Position numbers and translations under genes: made by a program. 64,000 nucleotides of DNA, taken from contig JAHLVW010000066.1 of assembly GCA_019058275.1 (NCBI GenBank), forward strand, positions 124,001 to 188,000, read 5' to 3'. The notes beneath the pieces were generated by a model, which was not told the DNA's origin, did not search any database, and worked only from the letters and a program-made list of their open reading frames with translations. This document shows positions 9,440-18,815 of this stretch, piece after piece (within the stretch, counting starts at the first letter, position 1; every line of letters starts with the position of its first letter). The DNA comes from Candidatus Heimdallarchaeota archaeon (lineage in GTDB: Archaea; Asgardarchaeota; Heimdallarchaeia; JABLTI01).

Positions 9440-10498
9440 ATGCCTAGAACTCCTGGTAGGTTGCCACCTCAATTGGGTCGTATGACTCCAGAAAAATTAG
9501 TACAAGCAGAGATAGTTTCATGTACAAGATCGTCAAAAGATTATAATCAGATGACAAAAAATATGAGTTTTCCCCAGATCAAAAAAATGACTGAATTAGC
9601 TATTGAATATGACAATATTCCTGCATTAAAAGGCATAGCAAAAAGCAATCAATATGCTGTTGCTGAAGCCTTACAATCAAATGAGGGAGTTCGTATACTT
9701 GAACGAAGAGCTGCCAGAGGAGAGGGTAGTGCTCCTGAATTATTCTTTATGCTAAGAAGTAATTTTAATCCGCAGTATAAGAAAATCTATCGTAGATTAG
9801 CTAGAAAATCCGTTCTGAAATCATCGTATCGAGTGGTTGGTAGAGGATTAAAAGGAGAATTGCAAATTAAAAGAGAATACGAACCTGGTATGACTGATTT
9901 TGATATGGATTTGCTCATTGAGAAATATCTTGTTAATCGCTATATACAATATTCGGATATTGTGGCAATTGAAAGAAGGAGTAGAGAGAATATTGGTGTA
10001 TTAATGTTTGATACTTCAGGTTCTTTATATGGTGAGAAGTTTAGGAATGCTGCAATGGCTGTAGCAATTTTAGCTTATCATTTAGCAAAAGAAAAGTATG
10101 CAGTAATCCTATTTAATACAAAAGCTACTGTTATCAAGCTTATGGATGAAAAAATAAAGATTGATGATTTAATTGATAGAGTTCTTGAAAGTGAATCAGC
10201 TGGTTACACAAATTTGACTGATGCCCTTAAAGCGGGACTAAAAGAGCTAAGTAAAGAGAAACGTACAGAGAAATTTGGTGTTTTGATAACCGATGGTTGT
10301 TTCAACAGAGGAGATGATCCTAGACCATTTGCTAAAAACTATTTTAATTTACATGTTTTAGGTTTGCCAACAGAAAAAGAATGGGGAGAAGCTGTTTGTA
10401 GAGATTTAGCAAGGCTAGGCAAAGGACGTTTTATGGCAGTAAAAAGCATGAATCAAATACCCAGAATTCTTATGAGATTGTTAAGAAAAAAGAGTTAA
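9440..10498 (+). CDS. VWA-domain protein, partner of MoxR
   Basis: The C-terminal half is a von Willebrand factor A domain with an intact metal-ion-dependent adhesion site: DTSGS, the later threonine in AGYTNLTDAL, and the Asp in LITDG. The N-terminal 170 residues are basic and helical and resemble the leader region of MoxR-linked VWA proteins. There is no signal peptide, so it should be cytoplasmic. Together with the upstream MoxR ATPase it forms a standard pair thought to remodel or metallate client complexes; the client is unknown. A TTG at 9407 inside the upstream gene is in frame, but ATG 9440 after that gene's stop is preferred. Confidence 0.85.
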   Translation: MPRTPGRLPPQLGRMTPEKLVQAEIVSCTRSSKDYNQMTKNMSFPQIKKMTELAIEYDNIPALKGIAKSNQYAVAEALQSNEGVRILERRAARGEGSAPELFFMLRSNFNPQYKKIYRRLARKSVLKSSYRVVGRGLKGELQIKREYEPGMTDFDMDLLIEKYLVNRYIQYSDIVAIERRSRENIGVLMFDTSGSLYGEKFRNAAMAVAILAYHLAKEKYAVILFNTKATVIKLMDEKIKIDDLIDRVLESESAGYTNLTDALKAGLKELSKEKRTEKFGVLITDGCFNRGDDPRPFAKNYFNLHVLGLPTEKEWGEAVCRDLARLGKGRFMAVKSMNQIPRILMRLLRKKS

Positions 10499-10582
10499 AA
10501 TGATTCAAGTTATTCGAAAACAGCATATCCACTATACTATCAAAAATAAGAATAAAAAATAAAGAAAACAAAGATTTAGGAA

Positions 10583-10888
10583 TCAAAGATTGAACATTTT
10601 AGAAAAATCTTCTTCCTTATCTTCTTCTTTTGGTTTCTTCTTACGAGCATAAGCTGCAATTAATTCTGGATGACATTCTTGGACATGTTCACGCCAATTT
10701 TTAACCATTCGACCACAATAGCCACAAATACTAAGGGCTTCTTTTTCCTCTCTCTTTTGAAGATATTCAGCATATTTAGGATGCTTTCTTCTCATATGCT
10801 CCTCGACATCATCAACTAAGCACTGACAAATTTTACAAAACTTAAGACCTTGTCTCTTGTTTTGTATAATAGACGATTTTGCACACAA
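10583..10888 (-). CDS. Small protein with two C2H2 zinc fingers
   Basis: A 101-residue protein with two zinc-finger-like units of identical spacing, C-x2-C-x9-H-x4-H: CKIC...HMRRKH and CGYC...HVQECH. The linker is highly charged and the C-terminus is lysine- and glutamate-rich. It may bind nucleic acid or act as a protein adaptor, but neither can be shown here. The start is the TTG at 10888, supported by GAGG about 8-9 bases upstream; no in-frame ATG precedes the first finger. Single-gene unit, convergent with the VWA gene. Confidence 0.75.
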   Translation of the reverse strand: MCAKSSIIQNKRQGLKFCKICQCLVDDVEEHMRRKHPKYAEYLQKREEKEALSICGYCGRMVKNWREHVQECHPELIAAYARKKKPKEEDKEEDFSKMFNL

Positions 10889-11337
10889 ATTGAAATCCTC
10901 GGCAGATATTTTGAGTAAATTTAAGAATTTAGAGAAGTAAATTAATTACAACTCTGTACACAAAAACAAAGCTGGTGTTATGCTTTAAAAATCTTACCCG
11001 TGTGTTAGCATTTTACAACCATGGTTGAAACTTTGTAACTTTTATCGAAGTTTTTATATCACTTTGATACTATTTTAGCACCCGTAATATCTAATTATTA
11101 CCTTTTTATTGGAAAAAATGTCACAAATCAAGTGATTTATTGAAAATTTTTGTGGCAATTTTTGTCAACTTCAAACAATTATTTCATTAAATAAGTAAAT
11201 TTTTGTCTAATCTGATTAATAATGTAACTTTTTTAGACTAGATAGTATAATCTGCAAAGAATTCCAAAAAGAAGGGAAAAAATTAAAATCAGAGGAAATC
11301 AAGGTATGACTGCTTATTTAGGAGCAAATTGTAACAC
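10889..11337. other. Intergenic region, no gene seen
   Basis: About 450 AT-rich bases between divergent genes. It contains a 12-bp palindrome CAACCATGGTTG at 11016-11027, nested in a looser TTACAA/TTGTAA pair (11013-11038), and TATA-like stretches such as TTTTTATATC near 11046. I see no convincing open frame or tRNA fold. The flavoprotein promoter should lie in its right half. A short non-coding RNA cannot be excluded. Confidence 0.5.
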
Positions 11338-12246
11338 ATGACTATCAGAATAGCCTGGGGAATAACAGGCGCTGGATGTTGGTTGATAGAAAGTTTTGAA
11401 ATTTTGGGCAAGCTTCTTAAAAATACAAAAATTAGCTTAGATTTATTTTTTAGTGAAGCAGGTAGAGAAGTATCACAATTTTATGGTGTATTTAAATCTC
11501 CAGTGCCTTTGGAAACTCCTTTTGTAGATAAAGTACGAGAAATTCCTAATTTCAATCATGAAATTTTTGAAAAGGATTTTGTTAAGAAATTTCACTGGTT
11601 AGGAATAAATGAATCTCGAAAAATTATTGATTACTCTATTAGTAATGGACAAAAAACTACGAAAGAAGACGAATTTGATTATGATGAAGCATTTAATGAT
11701 GTAATTTTTGAGATTGATGAGGGGTCAAGCTTTCCAACTTCTGCAAGAGCAGCAAATAATTACTATGATTTTGTAGTTATAGGTCCTGCAACCGGAAATA
11801 CTGTAGCTAAGATTGCTAATGGCATAGCTGATAACTTACTTGCCAGTTTAGCTATCATGGGAAATAAAAGCTCAGATACACAAGTGATAGTCATTCCAAC
11901 TGATTTGAAGATTGGAGAATCAAAAAGCCATTTACCAATAATGCTTCACAGTGAGACTTGCAAAAAATGCTCTGAATGCTCTGCCCTATGGGCTTGCAAA
12001 CCAGGCGCAATAAGAAGAAAAAGAGGGAAGATACGAATCAATCGTTTGAAATGCATTGGATGTTTGGATTGCGTAAAATATTGTAGGCATGGAGTCATTA
12101 CATTTCTAGAGGAAATAACAGTTAATGTAAGAGATCGAGAAGAAAAAGCTGCAAAACAACTATCTGAACAAGAAGGATTCAAAGTATTTGAAACACCAAA
12201 TGAAGCCTATGAATATATCTGTAAAGCAATAAAGAAAATGAATTAA
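11338..12246 (+). CDS. Flavoprotein-ferredoxin, dihydromethanopterin reductase (AfpA/Dmr) type
   Basis: N-terminal flavoprotein domain (WGITGAGCWL; VIGPATGNTVAKIANGIADNLL) of the archaeoflavoprotein/dihydromethanopterin reductase family, then a C-terminal ferredoxin-like module with eight or more cysteines from about residue 204 (CKKCSECSALWACKPGAI; CIGCLDCVKYC), enough for two [4Fe-4S] clusters. Family members bind FMN, and one reduces dihydromethanopterin to the tetrahydro form. The neighbouring pterin-binding gene supports that role. The fused Fe-S module suggests electrons arrive from ferredoxin, which is inference. It is the first gene of a one-carbon block running to 17.4 kb. Confidence 0.8.
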   Translation: MTIRIAWGITGAGCWLIESFEILGKLLKNTKISLDLFFSEAGREVSQFYGVFKSPVPLETPFVDKVREIPNFNHEIFEKDFVKKFHWLGINESRKIIDYSISNGQKTTKEDEFDYDEAFNDVIFEIDEGSSFPTSARAANNYYDFVVIGPATGNTVAKIANGIADNLLASLAIMGNKSSDTQVIVIPTDLKIGESKSHLPIMLHSETCKKCSECSALWACKPGAIRRKRGKIRINRLKCIGCLDCVKYCRHGVITFLEEITVNVRDREEKAAKQLSEQEGFKVFETPNEAYEYICKAIKKMN

Positions 12247-12317
12247 TTATCATCTTTTAATGCTTTTACTCTTAGGAATACCTAAAATTGAATCAGATGT
12301 AATTCAATATAGAGGTA

Positions 12318-13955
12318 ATGATATTGAAAAAAGGCAACCAACTTGATAAAGCACCAAAAATCCTTGTAATAACAGGTAGAGCTGCTGAGCAAATAGTTCG
12401 CAAGTATATTCCTCACAACGTAGAAGTTAAGATATTATCTGTTGATGTTGCAGCATTCATAAACAAAAAACTAATTTTAGAAAATCTAGACAAAAAAACA
12501 GCACAACAATATGATATAGTTATGGTTCCTGGTTTAGTACAAGATGATTTATCATCATTGAAAGATCATTTTGGTGTTCATGTTGTTAAAGGACCAAGAT
12601 ATGCTAGTGATATCAAAAGTGCTATTCAGGATGTTGATCCTTATACATTATCTCCCAAAATTGCTGCAGATAAGTTACTTAAGAAACAGAAAATTGCTAT
12701 GACAAAAGAAGTTTTACATAAAGGATTCAATGACCCAATTGATAAATCGCAAACAGAGTATTATATTGGTTTCAAACACAAATTCCCAATTGGTATAAAC
12801 AGACCACCAACTGTAATGGCTGAAATCGTTGATGCAACTCATTTACCAATGGAAAAGGTAATCGAAAGGGCAGAATACTATCTAAAATATGGAGCTAATA
12901 TTTTAGATATTGGTGCAATGGCAAATGTCTCTGACCCTAACAAAGTGAAGAAAATAATTACTAAACTAAAATCAATGCAAGAAAAACATGAATTTGCAAT
13001 AAGCATTGATACATTGAATATTGAAGAAATACAAGCAGCGATCAAATCTGGAGTAGAATTGATATTAAGTGTAGATCATGGGAATATTGATCATTTAATA
13101 AATGATATTCCAAAAGATGTTGGTGTAGTTTTTGTTCCCACAAATACCCTAAAAGGGATTCTTCCAAAAACAACAGAAAAACGAATTGCTTCTTTATTAC
13201 AATTGAAGAAACGACTTCTGGATGCTGGGATTACTAAAATAGCAGCTGATCCGATCATTGAAATGCCTATATTTCCAGGATTCGCTAATTCTCTCGCACA
13301 CTATATCGAATATCGTAAAAGAGATACTATTACTCCAATGATGACCTGTGTTGGAAATGTGACAGAATTTATTGCTGCTGATCCGGTTGGTATAAATGCT
13401 CTTTTTGGTTGTTTAGCTGTTGAATTAGGAATACAATTAGTATTAGTTACTGATGTGAGTGTGAAATGTAGAGGAGGAATAAAAGAAGTAGTAAAAGGAA
13501 GAGATATGGCTTTTGTTGCAAAACAGAAAAATGCTCCACCAAAAGGTCATGGTATAGATGTGTTGATGGCTAAAAGTAGAATTGCTAATGATCTAGAAAT
13601 AGTTGATTTTGAAAAAGTAGAAACAATAAAGCTAACCGGTGACGACCATTTACTCTATCAGTTAGATTACGAACCAGATCCAAAGGGTAGTTTTACAATC
13701 TGGGTCGATTATCATAAACAAAAAATCTATGTAACTCATTTAAATCCCGAATCAAACAAACCTGATTTGCTTTTCATTTCAAATAAAGCAAGACACATCT
13801 TTGAGAAAATAGTTGAACTGAATCTAATAACCAAAATAGATCATGCTTTCTATATGGGAAGAGAGCTTGAGCGTGCTGAAGTCAGCTTATATCTTGGTAA
13901 ATCCTATATACAAAACAAGCAAACATTCAATGAGGAAAAACTAAACTTCGATTAG
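12318..13955 (+). CDS. Dihydropteroate synthase-related pterin-binding protein
   Basis: A 545-residue protein of the archaeal DHPS-related family (MJ0107-like). An N-terminal domain of about 150 residues precedes a TIM-barrel pterin-binding domain with ANILDIGAMA, SIDTLNIEEI and SVDHGN, equivalents of DHPS motifs, followed by a C-terminal extension not found in bacterial DHPS. These proteins are proposed to act in methanopterin synthesis or as pterin-dependent methyl carriers; exact chemistry is not settled. GAGGT at 12312-12316 is too close to ATG 12318 but ideally spaced for the in-frame TTG at 12324, so translation may begin there. Confidence 0.82.
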   Translation: MILKKGNQLDKAPKILVITGRAAEQIVRKYIPHNVEVKILSVDVAAFINKKLILENLDKKTAQQYDIVMVPGLVQDDLSSLKDHFGVHVVKGPRYASDIKSAIQDVDPYTLSPKIAADKLLKKQKIAMTKEVLHKGFNDPIDKSQTEYYIGFKHKFPIGINRPPTVMAEIVDATHLPMEKVIERAEYYLKYGANILDIGAMANVSDPNKVKKIITKLKSMQEKHEFAISIDTLNIEEIQAAIKSGVELILSVDHGNIDHLINDIPKDVGVVFVPTNTLKGILPKTTEKRIASLLQLKKRLLDAGITKIAADPIIEMPIFPGFANSLAHYIEYRKRDTITPMMTCVGNVTEFIAADPVGINALFGCLAVELGIQLVLVTDVSVKCRGGIKEVVKGRDMAFVAKQKNAPPKGHGIDVLMAKSRIANDLEIVDFEKVETIKLTGDDHLLYQLDYEPDPKGSFTIWVDYHKQKIYVTHLNPESNKPDLLFISNKARHIFEKIVELNLITKIDHAFYMGRELERAEVSLYLGKSYIQNKQTFNEEKLNFD

Positions 13956-14072
13956 ATTAGTTACCCAAAAGTTTTAAGAAATAATAATTATTCAAAATAT
14001 GAATAAGTTCTTAATAAAGAACTAAAAATGAATATTGTTTACTAAAGAATATCGATGAAAGAGGTCGACAAA

Positions 14073-14462
14073 ATGAAAACAGATGAGAATGCTAGATACT
14101 CAAAGACACATGAGTGGGCAAGAAAAGAAGATGATGTAATTGCCATAGGTATTACTGATTATGCTCAAAGTCTATTGAAGGATATAGTTTATGTTGAATT
14201 GCCTACTGAAGGAACAACATTTCAGAAAGGTGATAAAGTAGCAGATATTGAGTCTGTAAAAGCGGTAGAAGAGTTAAAGACTCCAATTTCAGGAGAAATT
14301 GCTGCTGTAAATAGTATTCTCGAAGATTCAGCTGAATCAATAAACGAAGATCCATATGGTGAAGGATGGTTCCTAAAAATCAAACCTAGTGATGCAACTG
14401 AATTTGATGAAATGCTGTCTTCAAAAGAATATGAAGAATATGTAAAAACTCTTGATCATTAA
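14073..14462 (+). CDS. gcvH: Glycine cleavage system H protein
   Basis: Lipoyl carrier of the glycine cleavage system, which shuttles the aminomethyl group from P protein to T protein. The lipoylation site is the lysine in DIESVKAVEEL, and the NEDPYGEGW segment is typical. ATG 14073 is chosen because GAGGT at 14061-14065 lies 7 bases upstream; the earlier ATG at 14055 has no such site. The P-protein subunits follow on the same strand after 24 bases. GcvT is missing from the window. The lipoate ligase at 47.6-48.7 kb could load the lysine. Confidence 0.95.
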   Translation: MKTDENARYSKTHEWARKEDDVIAIGITDYAQSLLKDIVYVELPTEGTTFQKGDKVADIESVKAVEELKTPISGEIAAVNSILEDSAESINEDPYGEGWFLKIKPSDATEFDEMLSSKEYEEYVKTLDH

Positions 14463-14486
14463 ATTACAAGGAGTACTGGTCTTTTC

Positions 14487-15869
14487 ATGAGTAAAGATAA
14501 GGAAGGATCAGCAAACGACACTCAAAAGGAAATGGAATCATTCCTTAGCATCGCAAGTACTGATGATTTATTCAAGGATATTCCAGATTCTATTCGTTTA
14601 AAACATCCTCTAAAATTATTAGGACCTATGTCAGAAAGAGACTTGTCAATCTATATTGATAAAGTTCTTTCTATGAATAAATCCGTTGTTTCTTTTCTTG
14701 GAGGAGGAGCTCAAGACCATTATATACCAGCTCTAGTTCAAGAAGTAATAACTAAACCTGAATTACTTAATTCTTACACACCTTACCAACCAGAAGTTGC
14801 GCAAGGTATGCTGCAAGGAATTTTTGAGTATCAAAGTTTAATCAGTGAATTAACAGGTTTGAATGTTACAAATTCAAGCATGTATGATTGGCCAACAGCT
14901 ATCGCTGAAGCACTGCTCATGTCTATAAGAATTATGAAAAAGAGACAAAAGGTTTTGATAACTACTAGCATTCATCCAGATAGGCTATCAGTTATCAAAA
15001 ATTACCTTATTGGTCCAAAAATAGAATTTGAGATGGTTGATTTTAATCCAAAAACTGGAGAAGTCGATTTAGCTGACCTAAAAGGAAAATTAACTGAAGA
15101 TGTTGCTGCGTTCTATTTTGAAAATCCAAATAATTTTGGAGTAATTGAAAGCAACGCAGAAGAAATTTGCAATATTGTTCATAATTTTGAAGCAAAGGTT
15201 GTAGTTGGTGTTGATCCAATATCATTAGGCATCTTAAAACCTCCTGGTGAGTATGGAGTAGACATTGCTGTTGGAGAAGGACAAGGTTTAGGAAATCCAA
15301 TTAGCTTTGGTGGCCCACATGTTGGATTCTTTTCAATAAATTACAATCGGAAAACAATTCGACAAATGCCCGGAAGACTTGTTGGGATGACAAAAACAAT
15401 AGAGGGAGATCAACGAGCATATGTTTTAACATTGTCAACTCGAGAACAGCATATAAGACGAGAAAAAGCAACAAGTAATATTTGCACAAATCAGGCAATT
15501 CTAGCGTTTGGTGCAGGTGTTTATTTATCACTGCTAGGACCAGAAGGTGTAAAGAAAACTGCTGAATATTGCTTATCTGCTGCCCATTATTTATCTTCTG
15601 AAATAAATAAATTGGTAAATTTCGATGCCCCAATTTTCAAAGGTTATCATTACAACGAGTTTATTGTTAGAGTCAAGAAGGGAACAATGGCTGATGTTGA
15701 ATCTAAACTAATAGAACATGGTTTAGTAGGTGGATATACTTTAGAGAAATGCCATCTTGAATTTGGCGAAACAGCCATCTTCTGTGTAACTGAAATGCAT
15801 ACTATGGATGATTTAAACAAATTGTTAGCTGTGCTTTCGGAGATAAATAAAGAGTTAGGAGGGCAATAA
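14487..15869 (+). CDS. gcvPA: Glycine dehydrogenase (decarboxylating) subunit 1
   Basis: N-terminal-type half of the two-subunit P protein; with GcvPB it decarboxylates glycine and loads H protein. The TPYQPEVAQG motif, the ENPNNFGVIE region and the glycine-rich SFGGPHVGF segment are characteristic. Length 460 residues is normal. AAGGAG lies about 12-14 bases upstream of ATG 14487. The GcvPB start follows its stop by one base, so the two are translationally coupled. An N-terminal extension of about 30 residues is longer than in many homologues. Confidence 0.95.
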   Translation: MSKDKEGSANDTQKEMESFLSIASTDDLFKDIPDSIRLKHPLKLLGPMSERDLSIYIDKVLSMNKSVVSFLGGGAQDHYIPALVQEVITKPELLNSYTPYQPEVAQGMLQGIFEYQSLISELTGLNVTNSSMYDWPTAIAEALLMSIRIMKKRQKVLITTSIHPDRLSVIKNYLIGPKIEFEMVDFNPKTGEVDLADLKGKLTEDVAAFYFENPNNFGVIESNAEEICNIVHNFEAKVVVGVDPISLGILKPPGEYGVDIAVGEGQGLGNPISFGGPHVGFFSINYNRKTIRQMPGRLVGMTKTIEGDQRAYVLTLSTREQHIRREKATSNICTNQAILAFGAGVYLSLLGPEGVKKTAEYCLSAAHYLSSEINKLVNFDAPIFKGYHYNEFIVRVKKGTMADVESKLIEHGLVGGYTLEKCHLEFGETAIFCVTEMHTMDDLNKLLAVLSEINKELGGQ

Positions 15870-15870
15870 T

Positions 15871-17412
15871 TTGACAACAGAAAAAACTACAAAATTAGCT
15901 TACTACAAAGAACCATTAGTTTTCGAAATGGAACCAACTAAATATGACAAATATTCGCCACCTAGCATTCCAAAAGAAATATCCAAGAAGGTAAAAGATC
16001 CATTAACTTTAATTCCTAAAGAAATGCAAAGAGAGAATCCTCCTAATTTACCTAAATTAGCAGAATTCCAATTAGCAAGACATTACCTACATTTAGCACA
16101 AATGAATTTTGCAGTGGATAGTGGTTTCTATCCTCTTGGTAGTTGTACTATGAAATACAATCCAAAGATAAATGATTTCATATCTTTAGATCACAGAGTA
16201 GCAATGGTACATCCATTCCAACCAGCAAGAACAGTTCAAGGTAACATTAGAATTCTATATGAAACTGAACAAATGTTAAATGAATTAGCTGGAATGGAAC
16301 GAACAACTTTACAACCTTCTGCTGGTGCTCATGGAGAATTCACTGGAATCATGGTTATTAGAGCTTATCATCAAGATCATGGTGAAGGAGATACAAGAAC
16401 AGAGATTATAGTTCCAGATAATGCTCATGGTACAAATCCTGCTACAGCAGCAATGGCTGGTTATAAAACTGTAGTAATTAAATCAAAAGAGAATGGTTTG
16501 GTGGATTTAGAAGCGTTAAAAGCAGCTGTGAGCGAAAAAACAGCAGCATTAATGTTAACGAATCCAAATACCTTGGGACTGTTTGAATCTGAGATTATTG
16601 AAATAGCTAAGATAGTACATGATGTTGGTGGTCTACTTTATTACGATGGTGCAAACTTTAATGCAATAATGGGTTTCTGTAGACCAGGAGACATGGGTTT
16701 TGATGCTATACATTTCAATTTACATAAAACGTTTGGTACTCCACATGGTGGTGGAGGGCCAGGATCAGGTCCAGTAGGGGTTGTAAAGAAACTAGTTCCT
16801 TATCTTCCCAAACCACTTCCAGAATTTGATAAGAAATCTGGGAAATATTATCTCAATTTTGATATGCCAAAATCAATTGGTAAAATCAAAGGGTATTGGG
16901 GTAATTTTGCTGTAATTGTTAGAGCATATGCCTATATGCTTTCACTTGGAGCTGAAGGTTTGAAACGAGTTTCAGAACAAGCAGTACTAAATGCTAATTA
17001 CCTCAAGAAGAAGCTTCTAGATTTAGGAGGATGGACATTACCATTTGCACCTGAGATTCCAAGAAAGCATGAGTTTGTGCTTGATGGAGAAGATCTAAAG
17101 AAAGAAACAGGTATAAGTACATTGGATGTTGCAAAAAGACTGCTAGACTTAGGATTCCATGCACCAACTGTTTACTTCCCACTAATTGTTCATGAAGCAT
17201 TAATGGTTGAGCCAACTGAAACTGAATCAAAACGAACTCTTGATACATTTGCTGAAGCAATGAAACAGATTCTAAAAGAAAGCAAAGAAAATCCAGAAGT
17301 AATTCTTAAAGCTCCACAAAATACTCCAGTATCTCGAGTAGATGAAGTTTTAGCTGCAAAAGAACCAATACTTACTTGGTTTATGTATAAGCAAAAAGAA
17401 GCAAAGAAGTAA
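15871..17412 (+). CDS. gcvPB: Glycine dehydrogenase (decarboxylating) subunit 2
   Basis: PLP-bearing subunit of the P protein. The cofactor lysine is in HFNLHKTFGTPHGGGGPG, about residue 286. GSCTMKYNPK and AHGTNPATAAM are further family motifs. It starts at TTG 15871 with GGAGGG inside the end of gcvPA, one base after that gene's stop. This is the last gene of the one-carbon block; a T-rich run (about 17426-17433) follows before the convergent NAD kinase-like gene. Confidence 0.95.
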   Translation: MTTEKTTKLAYYKEPLVFEMEPTKYDKYSPPSIPKEISKKVKDPLTLIPKEMQRENPPNLPKLAEFQLARHYLHLAQMNFAVDSGFYPLGSCTMKYNPKINDFISLDHRVAMVHPFQPARTVQGNIRILYETEQMLNELAGMERTTLQPSAGAHGEFTGIMVIRAYHQDHGEGDTRTEIIVPDNAHGTNPATAAMAGYKTVVIKSKENGLVDLEALKAAVSEKTAALMLTNPNTLGLFESEIIEIAKIVHDVGGLLYYDGANFNAIMGFCRPGDMGFDAIHFNLHKTFGTPHGGGGPGSGPVGVVKKLVPYLPKPLPEFDKKSGKYYLNFDMPKSIGKIKGYWGNFAVIVRAYAYMLSLGAEGLKRVSEQAVLNANYLKKKLLDLGGWTLPFAPEIPRKHEFVLDGEDLKKETGISTLDVAKRLLDLGFHAPTVYFPLIVHEALMVEPTETESKRTLDTFAEAMKQILKESKENPEVILKAPQNTPVSRVDEVLAAKEPILTWFMYKQKEAKK

Positions 17413-17435
17413 TTATCTTCTCTCGTTTTTTTTTA

Positions 17436-18602
17436 TTAATCTTCAATTCTCATAAGAAGATCTTCGTGGTAACTAGTAACTACACGAATAAAACCGTGTA
17501 ATTCTTTATCTAGTTCTAAATCCCCTGTATCAACTCTAAGCCTTTCTGTTTTCTCGAGTTTTGAAACAGTAGCAATTAAAATGATGTTACCAGTACCTAC
17601 CTTTTTTATCACGGCAGGTGAAATCTGTTGATTTCCTCTGCCAAAGATGAACCCTTGGTTTCCAATAACGGTAACAATTATTTTTGCTTCTGGGTATTTT
17701 TCTAATAATTTCAGCATTCCTTGTTCATTCAAATCCTTAGCAATTAGCTTACGATTATATAATGCATCAACACCCAGCAAGGTTTTTTCCAATTCCATAA
17801 AATCTGCAACAGCTTTGCATGTTGTTCCAGACCCTAACAAATACAACGTATCTCTTTGCATATCTTCTGATATTCTTTGAGCAATTACATTTTGATCATG
17901 TTTTTCATCGAATGAAGAAGGTGAGGCCATCTTTCCTCCTTGAAAAGCTGCTTTTAGATATGGTATAACAACCATTCCTTTTAGTTCTGCACTTAACCTT
18001 CCTGCTCTAAATGCTTCTTCATCAATATCCATTACCTCTGAATGAGTGAGATTTAATTGACCACTCTGGAATTGTTTAAAGATCATTCCTGCTATCTCAG
18101 GATTTAACGCAAAACAAGCGCTATGCATTTTTACACCACTGGGAACAGCCAATAATGGTGTTTTATCTTGCACAGCTTCATACATATCACATGCTGTACC
18201 ATCTCCACCAATGATTACAATTAATTTAACTCCTTTCTTGAGTAATTCCTTAGCTGCTTGTACAGTATCTTTTCTTGTTGGTTTTTTGTTCTTTATTTGA
18301 CCAATAATTTCGACATCAAATTCCATTTCTCTAAGAATATCTCCGCCCATTTCTCCGTCATAACTAAAGAAAATTATGTCATTTTTTAATTCAATAATAG
18401 TCTTTAGAAACCTTTTAGCACGAACATTTGAGACCTTTTGACCTTCACCACTTTCGAGTCTTTTCCAGATTTCTTTGGCATCATCACTGCCTTTTAATCC
18501 AATTTTTCCACCTACACCAGCGATAGGATTAATAACTAAACCTACAAGTAATTTCCTTTGATCTGAAATAGGTGTTCCTACATTCAATTTCGTTGTAGTC
18601 AT
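17436..18602 (-). CDS. ATP-NAD kinase-like protein
   Basis: Protein of the COG3199-type NAD kinase-like family (388 residues). The N-terminal INPIAGVGG motif and VIIGGDGTACDM match the phosphate-binding signatures of NAD and diacylglycerol kinases, and VPSGVKMHSACFALNP is typical of this subgroup. A C-terminal half (LGSGTTCKAV; LLGVDALYN) distinguishes it from canonical NadK. It may phosphorylate NAD, but members of this group are poorly characterised and the substrate is uncertain. ATG 18602 start. It is convergent with gcvPB. Confidence 0.8.
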   Translation of the reverse strand: MTTTKLNVGTPISDQRKLLVGLVINPIAGVGGKIGLKGSDDAKEIWKRLESGEGQKVSNVRAKRFLKTIIELKNDIIFFSYDGEMGGDILREMEFDVEIIGQIKNKKPTRKDTVQAAKELLKKGVKLIVIIGGDGTACDMYEAVQDKTPLLAVPSGVKMHSACFALNPEIAGMIFKQFQSGQLNLTHSEVMDIDEEAFRAGRLSAELKGMVVIPYLKAAFQGGKMASPSSFDEKHDQNVIAQRISEDMQRDTLYLLGSGTTCKAVADFMELEKTLLGVDALYNRKLIAKDLNEQGMLKLLEKYPEAKIIVTVIGNQGFIFGRGNQQISPAVIKKVGTGNIILIATVSKLEKTERLRVDTGDLELDKELHGFIRVVTSYHEDLLMRIED

Positions 18603-18749
18603 TTTAACCTCTCAGTATATTCTATCATGATTTAAATGAATTCAATGTTCTTCAGATGAATATAAATCTATTAGTTAGTTAAAAATTACTCATAATCGCT
18701 ATTTTGGAATAATATTCTTATTTGAGTAATCAATTACAAAATTAGCTTT

Positions 18750-18765
18750 AAGAAATCTTAAATAA
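18750..18765 (+). promoter_or_regulatory. Promoter-like element of the prolyl oligopeptidase gene
   Basis: AAGAAATCTTAAATAA combines a purine-rich BRE-like part with a TATA-like TTAAATAA, about 50-65 bases upstream of the TTG start. The same 16-mer occurs at 23020-23035 upstream of ribosomal L11. Start of transcription would be near 18788. No experimental support. Confidence 0.5.
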
Positions 18766-18815
18766 ATCAAAATATGCTTGTTAAGGCAGATTAGATAAGA
18801 TTAGGTGAATTAATT

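Noticed and set aside
11016-11027. Palindrome CAACCATGGTTG as a defined operator.
   Set aside because: It is 128 bases from one gene and 310 from the other, with no clear adjacent TATA; mentioned only within the intergenic entry.
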